Shown here one piece after another: positions 13,801-25,800 of a DNA stretch of 64,000 nt. Position 1 is the first letter of the stretch, and each line of letters starts with the position of its first letter. Source of the DNA: Chrysemys picta bellii (Eukaryota > Chordata > Testudines > Emydidae); the NCBI RefSeq assembly GCF_011386835.1, contig NC_088800.1:56449439-56513438 (forward strand), read 5' to 3'. The position numbers and the translations under genes are program-made. A model generated the notes under the pieces. That model saw only the letters and a program-made list of their open reading frames with translations. It was not told where the DNA came from and made no database searches.

Positions 13801-16800
13801 CGGAAGAGCCTGATCCCCCCCCCCCCCCCAGCTGGCCTGTCCCTCCTGCCCCCTGCCCAGGGAACCCAGTACTTTTGAGGGCTCTGAAATGAATGCTGCC
13901 ACCCAGCCCCCAGCAGCATGTGAGACGGATGTAAACATTCCAGCACGGCCCCAACCCAGATACCTCCTACCTCAAACCACCTCCTGTTGTCACCCACAGA
14001 AGCACAGTGGGAGTGGCATGGAGCACTCGGAGTAAGGGTGGGGGGCATCCCATGGGGGTTTCTCTTCCGTTGCCATAGACATGGGACATGTGGGAGGGTT
14101 CTGGCCTGACTGATGCTTGGTGACCTGCTCACTGGCCCGAATGGGTTCTTGAGTACCTTGGCCAAAGCGTTTAAATACAGATTCAGGCCCCCAGGTTTGG
14201 ACACCTGTATGGATGGACCTGGGCTGGCAGGAGGTTCCAGCCAGGAGCTGTAAATTAATGGAGATATCCTATCTCCTAGAACTGGAAGGGACCTTGAAAG
14301 ATCATCTAGTCCAGCCCCCTGCCTTCACTAGCAGGACCAAGTACTGATTTTGCCCCAGATCCCTAAGTGGCCCCCTCAAGGATTGAACTCACAACCCTGG
14401 GTTTAGCAGGCCAATGCTCAAACCACTGAGCTATCCCTCTCCCCACTGTGAACGTGGAAACTTGGTTGCAGGCCCCCAAGTTTGGGCATCTTGGCCTCGG
14501 TTCCTCTTGAACCATGCTCACCCTTATTTGTTTCACACAGAATACTTTGCTGTTGGCCAGAGAGAAGGACCTGGCTAGGACACTGATTGCTGAATGGGGA
14601 AGAAGGGAATTGATGAGGGCACAGGAGACCGACTGGTGAGCTGGCTGTATAGCAAAGGCACATGAGCTAGGTAGGGTGAATGCTACCCCAGGGTGATGGG
14701 CTCAGCTGCCTGACTCCCATCCTGTCCATCTGGGTAGAGCGATTGCTTCCCATTAACCCCATTTCCCTTCAACACCTGCAGCCCCATCTCTTCAGTCTCA
14801 TCCACTGTGGAATCAGTACCAGATCAGGTAAATTTATACCAGAGAAGTGAAGCAGCTGCATGTCCTGTGCAGATAGAGTTCAGCTGGCCAGAGAAAGCCA
14901 CTGGACACCCTGAGGTCCACAGTCCTAACAGCTAGAAGAGTTAGTGCTCAGGGGCTGGGAGATGAGTTACCACTGAGGTGAAGCAGCACAGCCAGCCACC
15001 TGGACAGGCCTTACAGAGCACCGTGAGCCACCCTGGGCCAGACTTTATTTGATGGTGATTGGATATTCCTGGCCTGTAGCTGCACTGTCCAACTCTCAGT
15101 GAAGAGACAGTGACTTCAGCCTCTGCAGGTCTCAAACAATAGAGAAATGCTCTCAGCTTAAGGCTGCAGAGGCCCCTGCGGAGCTGTAGGACAGCAGTTT
15201 TACTTTCATTTACAGCATGGCCGTTTGCAGCACCTGTCGGGTGAAAGCCAGCCTCCAGGTGAGAGCAAAGAATGCAAGCCAGCACCAGCCTCCACCACTG
15301 CCTCCTCCAGGTGAGAGCAAAGGGGCTTCGTGCCAGTGGCTTCCTGGTGCCAGGTGTGCTGCCCCATAGCAGAGCACTAGGCAGTGCAGTGGTGCAGTTT
15401 GTCTGTGTGGTGGCGTTTGTCGAGGGGAGCTCCTGGCCAGCCATCGCACACTCACCCCTGGCCCCGTGGGCAGATGAGCTGCAGGGAAAGGAACCAGTTG
15501 TCAGTCTCTGGGTAGGGAATAATCAGCGTTGCTTCTGTGGAGGACCCAGTCACGTTCAGAGGGTAGCCCTGGAAAAAAGCTTCAGAGAAAAAGGGTGTTT
15601 GCCATTAGTTACATGACATGGCTAAGAACTCCCATGGGCTCCAGAGCTTTGGCGGGTGGAGAAGGGAAAGAGACAAGACCCATAGAAATACCAGGCTGAG
15701 ACCAATCCCCTGAGCTGTGGAGCAGTTGGAGATACATACCACATCAGCCTGATCTCTCCACGATTGGCCCTCCTGAGATCAGAGCACACCAGGGAGCCAG
15801 CCCTCATGACCAGGGATTAGGGGTAATGGGAAAAGCCCAGACCCTATACCTCAGCACTCTCCAAGCCCCCATCCCCACTAGGGACAGTGTCCAAAGATAC
15901 CCACTGGTTCAGCTCCACTGGTCCTCACAGCACTGGGAGCCCAGGTGAGGCTGGCCCGGGGCGGTCTCTGCTGTATGACACTGTGTGATGTTACCCTGCT
16001 CACAGCAGGATGAGTAAGGGCTTAAATCACCACCAGCAGCCGGCTACTCACTGCACCAGTGCTCCCACCACAGCTAACTCCCGTGGCGCTCCGTGCTCCA
16101 CAGTGTAAGCAGAATCTCGATGGTTCCCTCAGCTCCACTGAACAAAGTCCAGAGATCCCCAGCATAGCAACTACACCCATTCCACCAGCAGGAGGCTGGG
16201 CAGCAGCAGTGGCAACAGCATCTCCCCCTAATCTCGCTAGCACATGCAGCTTCTTCCACAGGGACCCTTTATAACAAGGGGGCAAGGTTTGGAGAGGATG
16301 GTTCAGGCTGAAACAGACCATCACTATCAAACAGGAACTGAAGTGCTGCCAGGCTCCAGCACCAGCCATGAGACCATGCTGCCAGAACCCAAATGTTACA
16401 CCAGGAATACAAGCAGAGCCCAGAGGTGGGTGCCAGCGATGCCCGTACCTGTGCTGCAGTTGTGTGTGGTATTGAGGGTCAGCACTGGAGAGGCAGCACT
16501 CATGCATGCGAACACGCTAGCATTGCCTATGCTCAGGGAAGTCTGAGGAAATAAAACACACAAGAGCTGAAAAAACATTAAGCTGACCCCTCCTCCTAAA
16601 GTTACTCTGCCCAACACACCACACATTTCCACCACCCCCTGCCTTATGCTGATACCCACCCCTCCCCACAACATTTCCCAGCTATATCATTTCATACCTC
16701 CCCACATCCCCCAAACAGACCGTTTGGCATCAGGGATTGTAGAACAAACCCATCTGGCAACACTTCACTGCTCTCTGGGCAAGCCAGGCTGGGGCACTAG

Positions 16801-19800
16801 TAGTGACTCTACCAAAGAGACTTATAGGCGAATGGCAGACACCAGTGATTTTGCTGACTTAATGTTCCCGCTCTACACACGTGCACATTGTACATCATTT
16901 GAAAGGTTATTATATCTGCTTTAAGATGAGATATAGTGTGGATCTGTCACGTGGTGCTGTACCACAGAAGCAGGGATGACATCATCAGCAAGTTAACATG
17001 ACCACTTTGAAATATTTCCATTTGTTTCGGTTAGTTTAACAACTCTAGGTATCATTTCAAGACATAAAATTGGATTTCTTTGTGACTCAAAAGCATCACA
17101 GCAATCCAAAGGGTAAAACAAAATCTAATACATTTCTACAGGTGTCATTGAAATGTAATAGCATTGGTGATATTTCTAGTCAACACTGCCATCTTGTTCA
17201 TCATTACGATCTGTGTCGAGAGCACATGGGTTACTACAGTCTTCATTGCCTTGGCTCATACACAGTTCTGTGCAGGGAAGATTGTGTGGACATAACTGAT
17301 TGTGCCTGTAACAACAGGGGGTGCAGCACAGATAAGGTCTTATAGAAGCTCAGATGCCACTGGGCCCTTGAAGAATACAGGAAGTAGTTCATCATCCACA
17401 TTTTTCCAGCCATGTTGCAATAGTGACCCAAAGCTGGTTTCCCTTTGTGTGAAGATATCCAAATCTTTGTTTGCCAAGATGCTCTTTTGACATGCTCTTC
17501 AAAACTGTCCACACATGGTGGGAATTTTGCCAGTGACTTGTCCTTTTTGATGGCTATACCGAGGCACAAGCAATTCAGGTTTCTGTGGGTCTTCTTTTCT
17601 CTCTCACTCTGGTCATAGAGCACTTCCTTGCTGTAGAAATTCAGGCTTGTCCGTCACTCTTTCCCAACATGCCAAATTTTTGATGGGACTGAAGAAGCTA
17701 TGAGTCCTACCAGAATCAAGTGCACCTCTCACAATTCTCTCCATTTGTTCTTCACCAACAACTGCTATTTTCAGTAGAGACTGTTGTACATCTGATATGA
17801 CATGCAGTCCAGTAGATATGTGGATAAGCACCCCTGGATGTGATTCAGGGTCAAATGGGTTTATCATATTGTTGCTGATGTGGTTGTCAAGAGCTGTAAC
17901 ATGCTTTTCATTCCTCTCTAGTGCAGACACAAGGACTTGTTAGGCCACTTCTTTCTCCTCACTGCTTCGCATTTTCATTCGAGGTATGTCTTGTGAGGGT
18001 CTGTCTGACAAGAGCTGGCTTCTTTCTTGTCAGTCCTACAATCCCACTGCAGCCTTTTCAGTCTTTGATGATCGTTTTCTCTGTTCCCATGTCACTCCAA
18101 ATTCCCTTTTTTCATTGTGGTAAGTCCTTCTTTTACTTTCTCAATGCTTACAGTGGAAGGTTCTCCTCGGGAGATTGATGCAAGTGTCCAGTAGAGTTGT
18201 TGATACACTTCTCTTCTTGTGTGTTTATCAAATGATCCTTTTGTATTCTCTAGCAGTTTGGAAGCTATTGAGTTTGGCTGGATTTTTGGTGGCCAATGCT
18301 CTGTGGGATTAGCAACCCCAAGATGTTACAGTAATGTCCAGGTTCGACGGCTTGAATGTGCAATATCAAGGTTTTGCATGCAGACAAGCCAGCATTGGCA
18401 TCTTGCTGTGTCAAGGGAGCATAGCAGGGATTTTGCAGTGTGATAGCTCCTGGTCTGATTGTATTGCTGGAGCAACTCCTGCGACTCTGTCATCCATCGG
18501 GGAGTATGCTTTTCCCGGACACCTCGGGGAATGTTCTTCTTTCCTGCTACTTTCAGGAGCCCTGCGAAATGTTGATACCATTATGGTCTCACCAGAATCC
18601 TTGCAACAGTTTTCTCAGTCTATTTGTAGGCATCCCAATCAGCTGTAGCAAAATTCCATCATAGTACCTGTTTTGGAAAAAACACAGGAATTTCTATGCC
18701 TACATAGATCATTATAGGCCTGTGTTGGCTGTTCAGAAATGCCAATTCATGTGATGCAATGAGAGTGTTACCACTTTGGTCTTTAGACACAAATGTTAGG
18801 TCTGGATTGTACCCCTCTTGCCAGCAGCTTGAATGGAATGATGACCATTGTTTTAGTATGTAAATTCATTGTAAGTCTTTGTGCACACATCCAGTCCAGG
18901 AGATCTTTGCCATCGGTTTCATTTGTTTTATAGCCCCACTTAGTGTGGTGACTATTAAAATCACCTGCATAGATGCATGGAATACCCTGGTTTTGGCCAT
19001 CTTATGCTAGGGGCTTTATAGACATTGGTAATGTGGAGCTCCCCTACTTTGATAGTTGTGGTAAATGTGGTCTCCTCTTCAGTTGGTGGAATAATATTCA
19101 AATCTGTGATTGTGTCCTTGATGTATATTGCCAAACCACATTTAGGATGATAATTGCTAGTCATTAGGTTGTATCCACAGATACGGTAGCGCCTAGCCTG
19201 TTGGTTATTACTAACATGGGTCTCTTGCAACATGAGGATATCGATGAAAAAAGGGAAGGCTGCAGGCCCTAATGGTATTCCGCCAGAATTCCTCCACCAT
19301 CTTGATCCTAAAGGACTTCAATGGCTAGCAACATTGTAGTCTGCTACCTTAAGGACAGTACAGATCCCTGAAATATGGCCTGAGAAAATGGTAATTACCA
19401 TTCCAAAGCCTAGAAAGCCCACTGATGAAGCAGGAAGCTTATAGGCCAATTTCTCTACTATACATGACCTATAAATTCTTGAACCTATCAGCCTCAAAAG
19501 AATATGCCCTTTTACTGAGCCAATTATTCCTGTTGAATAGGCAGGCTTCCAGCCAGAATGTGTTGTTGTGACCAAGTTCTGGCAATCACAACTCACGCTG
19601 AGGATGGTGTAGTGGGCGGTTGCCCCACTCCTGAAGAACAGGGGATAAAAGCAGCCCTGCAGAGGGCTGCGGCTGTGAAAAGCTAGGCTGACTGGGGAAG
19701 CAGCCACAGCTGGGGACATGCCCCAATCAGGCCACAGCTGTCCTATAAAAGGGCTGTGAGCCAGGAGCTCAAGAAGACTCTCTCTCTCTAGCTCCTGAGA

Positions 19801-22800
19801 GAGAAGGACCGGGCTGCCTGGGAGCTGAGAAGGGTACCTGAGGTGGAGCAGTGCTGGGGAAGGGCAGAGGGAGCTGGGGAGCTCCAGCCTAGTAAAACCC
19901 CAGGCTGCAGGCCTTGTTAAAGGCCTACAAAAGGTACTGGGGCTGAAGAGGGGCAACCCAGAGATAGGCAGAGGCAGCTGGTCCAACCCCCTCTTGCTGA
20001 TGATGAGTGGTTTATAGACTGCAGTCGCCCCAGTGAGCAGGGGCTAGATGGTGACTGACAGTAGCCACTGAAGCAAGGTGGGGATAGAGGGTTGGGGGTT
20101 CCCCTGGGTGGGGAGACCCAGCTTGTGGGTTACTGCTAGGGGGCAGAACCCTGATGTAGAGGGGCACCAGGGTCCGGGAGGGACACGGGGGCCAGCGCAG
20201 GCGAGACACTGGCCTGAAGAGGGCGCTCCATATGCTGGAGAGCTAATTTCCAGGACGACCAGCAGGAGGCGCTGCGCCGGTGAGTCATCACCCCACCACA
20301 GACGGCTATAAAAAAAACCCTAAAGACTGGTGCAGTATTTGTCAACCTGTCATCTGCGTATGATACTGTATGGATTAAAGGCCTGATGCTGAAACTTGCT
20401 AAAATTTTATCTTGCTACCAAACACTTCAATTGCTGTGAATCATGCTGAGTAACAGATGCCTACAGGAGTACCTGGGTAATAAGACCAGCTCACCCTGTA
20501 CCATAAAAAACAGGTTACCACAAGGCTCTGTACTTGCTCCAACCCTTTTTACTATTTACATAAGTGACATGCCTCCAAAATTAGGATATGCAGATGATCT
20601 TGCCATGACAATCAAAGTATCAAACTTGCGTGACATGAGAAAGCATTAACTGAGGACCTCCAAACTATGGAACAATACTCCCGGAAATGGAGGCTCATAC
20701 CAAACCTTGGGAAAACAATAGTAAGTGCATTTCGTCTTGATAATAGAAGTGCCAAAAACACACTGAAAGTAGGTTTCTGTGGTAAAAATGTGCGACATGA
20801 TTACACTCCAACATATCGCCGAGTGAAACTCAACCACACCCTCACCTTCCATGATCATCTTGAGAAGGTAGCTGCAAAGGTAAAAACGAGAGCCAACATA
20901 ATCCAGAAACTAGCAAGTACAACCTGTGATGCATCAGCACTGAGAAGATCTGCAATAGCACTTGTATATTCAGTAGCTGAATATTGTGCACTGATATGGA
21001 GCAGATGCAGCCACAGGCGACTTGTGGATACCCAGCTGAATACAGTAATGCAGTGCATCATGGGAACCCTTAAATCGACTCCAACATCATGGCTATCTGT
21101 TCTAACATCGCTCCCCCACCGATACGCTGAATTGCTGCGACATTCTGCAAAGCTCAGCAAATCCAGGAAAACAGACATCTTCCTATCCACCAAGACCTTG
21201 ACAACACCCCCACACAATGTCTTAAGTCCCGCAAGCCTTTCAGGGAACATTCATTTAGCCTCATGCAATCAGGAGGAGGCTTGGAAAGCAGATTGGGTTA
21301 AACAAGACTTTAAAAATAAGCACCTTGTGCCAAATCCCACGCAGAATGTTCCTGGGTTTGACCTTCCATGGTCATCTTGGTCAACTCTGAACCGAATCCG
21401 AACCAATCATGGTATATGTGGACATCTAATGCACAAATGAAAAATCAAGGACTCTCCAGCATGGGAGTATGGTTCCCCACAACAGACCATCGAACATATC
21501 ACTACCTACTGCCCAATTTATAAATATGAAGGAGGCATTATTGCAATAAATTCTGCTACTCCTGCTGTAGCCATTTGGCTCAATCAACTTCAGGTGAAAT
21601 TGTAGTTGCTGCTCTACACCAACCATACGAAAGACGACGCCAACTCCTCCAAATTTCACTAAAAGAACCAGGAGTCTGGCACAAAGCAAATGCCAGATTC
21701 AAAGGCACTATGTACTTCTTCAGGGCCTGTCTGCAGTAAAACATGGTAGCATTGCACACTGTGTGTGAGCATAGGTGAAGTTTCCAATCATCCTCTCGTT
21801 CTGTATGGACATTCAGAAGTAGTATCTGTATAACCTGGAGAAAATGATCCGAGAATTTGAATGTAGGAGGCTTGGCATACTCCCTTATCTGGTATGCCTC
21901 CAGTAGCGGTAGCATAGGCTGAGTCACAGCATCATCTCTTTAACAACATGTTGTAAGGACTCGGTATCTTCAGACTCAAACACCTTTTGAGCATCAGCCA
22001 ACATTTGCCAGACAAATGCTGGAACTACAGGAGCACCTCTTCCTTGCTCACACCACTGAACAAATGAATAAAGTTCCAGTGCACTCAGGGCCTCAAATGC
22101 TAGAAGCAAGCCACATAGAGCATGATTGAATTGCTAACCAACAAGCATTTGAGCTGCAGTACAAGCTGCATATACATCAGAATCAACAAGAAGGTCTCGC
22201 AATCCTGTGTTTCCCCAAAATTTCCCAGTACATGAGCTAAAGCAGCACGGGGTGTGAAAAGCACCCAGAAAAATTACAGTGGTATCAAGTTCATTTGGGA
22301 CAGTCCATTTCACTTGCTGAGCAACAGCATTCAGCTGCTGATCCCTGTCATTTCCTTACTTTTCAGCACTGTAGGATAGATTGTGGCCATGTCAGCTGGT
22401 TTGGCCTCCACAATAGCTATATATGAAACTACTGTGTAGGTGCTCTTTTTTGTTGCAAGCTTGTGGTTGAAACTAGGCCAAAATGGAACCACCTGAGTGT
22501 GAACAGCAGTAGGAGCAGCATCTGGTACTGGCAGGACATCACGAGGTAGTCATCTTAAAAGACACAAGGAGAGATCTCAGAAAGCGTTCATATGAAGGTG
22601 ACAAGAGTTTATTTTCTCCAGTACTTTTTCATGGCAAGTTGGTTCTGGACGTGTTCTAGGTTTTTCAAACACTGATTGCCCAGAGAGAGTAAGTGACTTT
22701 TCTTTCCTACACTTCAGTGATATTTCTTGTGATGCTGGACTACATGTAGACTGGTCTTGAAATACCACTCTAGCCATTGAATGGAAGGTGTTCTTTCCAT

Positions 22801-25800
22801 CAGTGGTCTCTACATTGATGTCTATATTATCATCTCCTCCATGGAGAAGCTTTCCACCAGCATGAAGTGGTATAAATTCATTTGGAATGAACATACCTCC
22901 CTGGAGTCTTTCTACTTCAGTTTTTGCAGCAGTAGTGATGAGCCAGCTGAGCTCATCATAACTGATGCGGAATCCAGGAATGTGTAATATGTCAATTAAT
23001 TTGCAAGACCCAAACTCATGGTATAGCTGTGCAGCAAGGCTTACATGCAGTGGTGTGATAATTTTGGAACTGTTAAATATGATGCACTCTGCAATTGAGA
23101 GCTATCTTCTTTAAATGTCTTCTGAAGGCTGATACCTCTTGCTGGCTGAATTATATGCCTCTTTATCTATCAATCAGCCAAAGTCAAACTCCTGCACCAA
23201 TTGGAGCACAAAAGTAGCTGACCTCTGAACTACTGTCATCTGACTTTGGATAATATTCCAAGGCTTTCATTTTGGCTATTTCAGACTGAAAGATTGAAGC
23301 AGTATTATATAAAACCACTTGTTCACTTAAAAGCTATTGATCAGGCTCATTCACTAGAAGAACATCCATAAAATATTTGGATGACTTAATTTCCTGTTTC
23401 AGATTACTAGCAGCTTGGATAGCATCAGCTAATGTTACTGCAGTGCACAGAAGAATGGTAGACTTGCCTTGTCCATGCTGTGAATGAAATGAAGTGCAGA
23501 ACTATTGTGTTTGTTTTCTAATCTTGCCTGTAATTTGCTACTGGAACAGTTTACAGTTTCGACATCCGAAGGAAGTAGGGCTCTGCATCTTTGTAGCAGC
23601 TTGGACAGAAAAAGAGCCTTCTTGTTAGACAATGATATTATGTACATCTCTTCAATCAGCTGATAAAATGAGGTGACTGTATTGTTGCAGTGTAACTGGA
23701 TAGTTTTGCTTTAAAAGTCACTGTACTCAAGTAGGAAGAAAGGCATATTGAGTGACAAACTGCATCCTTAGCAATGAAGTCTTCCACAGATATTCTTTGC
23801 AACATGTCACCATCTCTGCTTTGAAGTGCTGCCTCTCTTAGAATGGTTGCTCTCTCGTATGTTTCTATTTTATGAAGTTTCTTATCTTTTTCATGTGGTT
23901 TTCTCAAGCAAACAATGCAACAGGACCTGTCGCTGGAAGACGGGCTTGCTCCGATGGTTACAGACGCAGATGAACATGATGCTTTCTTATCAGCTTCAGA
24001 GTCTATTTTCTTTCCGGGGTTCAATACAACTCTGCTGGTGTGCCAAAACTGACTCGTGCCTGCATTTCTGAAAGCAACCCCTGTGATAGAGTATGGGCAG
24101 CAAATCCTCTACACTAGAAAACTCATGCAGAGGCCGCCAACACAATTACTCTCTCCTGGAGTCTGCTGCCAGCGTCACAGAATTCTGTTCAGCACTGGTG
24201 GCTTTTGACAGTTTTGCATTCTTTTGATTTTCTTGAAATACAAAACATTTTTCAAAGTTTGCGGAGAGCCTTTTTTTCTTTGATGTAAACTTTAAGGGAC
24301 TTGTATTCTCTCTGTCTTTATATACTTAACTTCCCTGTAGAGGTAAAATTTCCAAAGCACATTGTTAGCATTCCCACCCCCACTACTACCACTTGTTATT
24401 TTGTACAAGTACACAAACTCGTGCTAAATTAAATCTATATATTAGTATCAAAATTGCCATTTTTGTTCAGTGAGTACTTTGACTGAAGCCCAGTATGAAG
24501 TTGTGTATTGTCATCTCTAACACTAATAATGACCTGTGCATAAGCGCCACTGAATTAAAAAGCTAGTTTCTAGAATAGCTAGAACAGCTAGTACTGCATC
24601 TGTGGGCAATTACAAATTAAAACCTTCTATCAAGCAGATTACATGTTACATTGTATACACAAAAGCTTACAAATGGAGAAGCATTACTTTAGGAATTCAT
24701 GTATATTTATATCTACCCACTATGCAGTACAAACTATGGGTACGCAATCTACTGCTACTGATGCACAACCCTCAGCGAGAGACTGATCCGGTTAGCAAAT
24801 TTCAGCTGAAAATATAGAAAACTATTATAATCACTTGTGAGATACTTTGACAATTAAAAATATGGGATGTGAAAACATTTCATGTCAGCATATTGGAAAA
24901 TACTGAGATTTGCTATTTTTGCCACATGCTAAACAGCTTCATCATTTCTGGAAAAAAAAATACTTGGCCATGTAATGCCAATAAAAATCTTGTAATATGT
25001 TCTCATTTGGTAGCTTTGACCAATAAACACCACATTACGGTGTTGTAATTAACAGTAAAAGCTGTAGTCAGTCATGTTGCAGTGTTTCTGGAACTGCAAA
25101 CATTACCCTCATTTTGGGTACCACTGCTTCACCTCATCTACAAGCTTACGGAACCACTTGATAGCTCCCTATCATACCTCATCTAAATTTACTTAATAAT
25201 AAATGATGTCTGTGTACAGAGGGTGGGTACATTAAACTCCAAAAATATAGCCCTTTTTGGAGAACTGCCACATGCCAACCAGTCATGGATCCCGGAGATT
25301 GCTCTCACCCCCAGTGCACAGGGGAAGAGGTGAGAATAACCTGCTTGGAGCATTAGGAAGTTTTCTAGTCAGGTGCTGCTAGTAATACAGCATGCACTGC
25401 AGTGCATGTATTACATGCTCATTGAAAGGCTCACAAGTCGCTGCCCAAGTCATTCATCAACATATCAGGGTGAAGCTCCCAGAAGGGGAACAGGGGGGTG
25501 GATCTGACCTCCCAGCACAGGCTGTTCACTCTAGCATATTGTTTTGCCAGATCACAGGCATGGAGAAATACATTTTAGTTGCCATCACTCAACAGAGAGG
25601 CTGTGACTTCCCAAGGTCCTGGCAGAGCAGGGACTTGAACCAAAATGTCTCAAGTCCCAGGCCAATGTCTTAACTACTGGACCATCCTTCCTCCCTTGCT
25701 AATGTGAGCAGCCCCCTGCTTCTCTCAGCTGTTTGGGAGGCTCTGCAACCTAGCATTTTCAGTATGACTGGGCTAGGGCTGTTGTGAAAGCTCAAGTTCT

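Larger units (their letters stand above)
18104..21646 (+). mobile_element. APE-type LINE copy with inverted 5' segment (twin priming)
   Basis: The 3' part (19244-21646, plus) carries reverse transcriptase, and the 5' part (18104-19243) is inverted and carries endonuclease and linker on the minus strand. A 9-bp duplication CTCCAAATT lies at 18095-18103 and 21647-21655. The sequence ATGAAAAAAGGG is present at both the inverted end (18104-18115) and the start of the 3' part (19244-19255), so both cDNA strands start at about the same template position, as expected for twin priming. The copy is dead: it has stops, frameshifts and an LTR insertion. I cannot assign the clade. Confidence 0.8.

Noticed and set aside
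14370..14448. tRNA gene on the minus strand
   Set aside because: Boxes A and B are visible but the body continues into a CR1-like tail, so it is a SINE head.
20667..21440. 257 aa frame as a possible host gene
   Set aside because: It is the thumb/C-terminal part of the LINE RT, directly following the YADD motif in a shifted frame.
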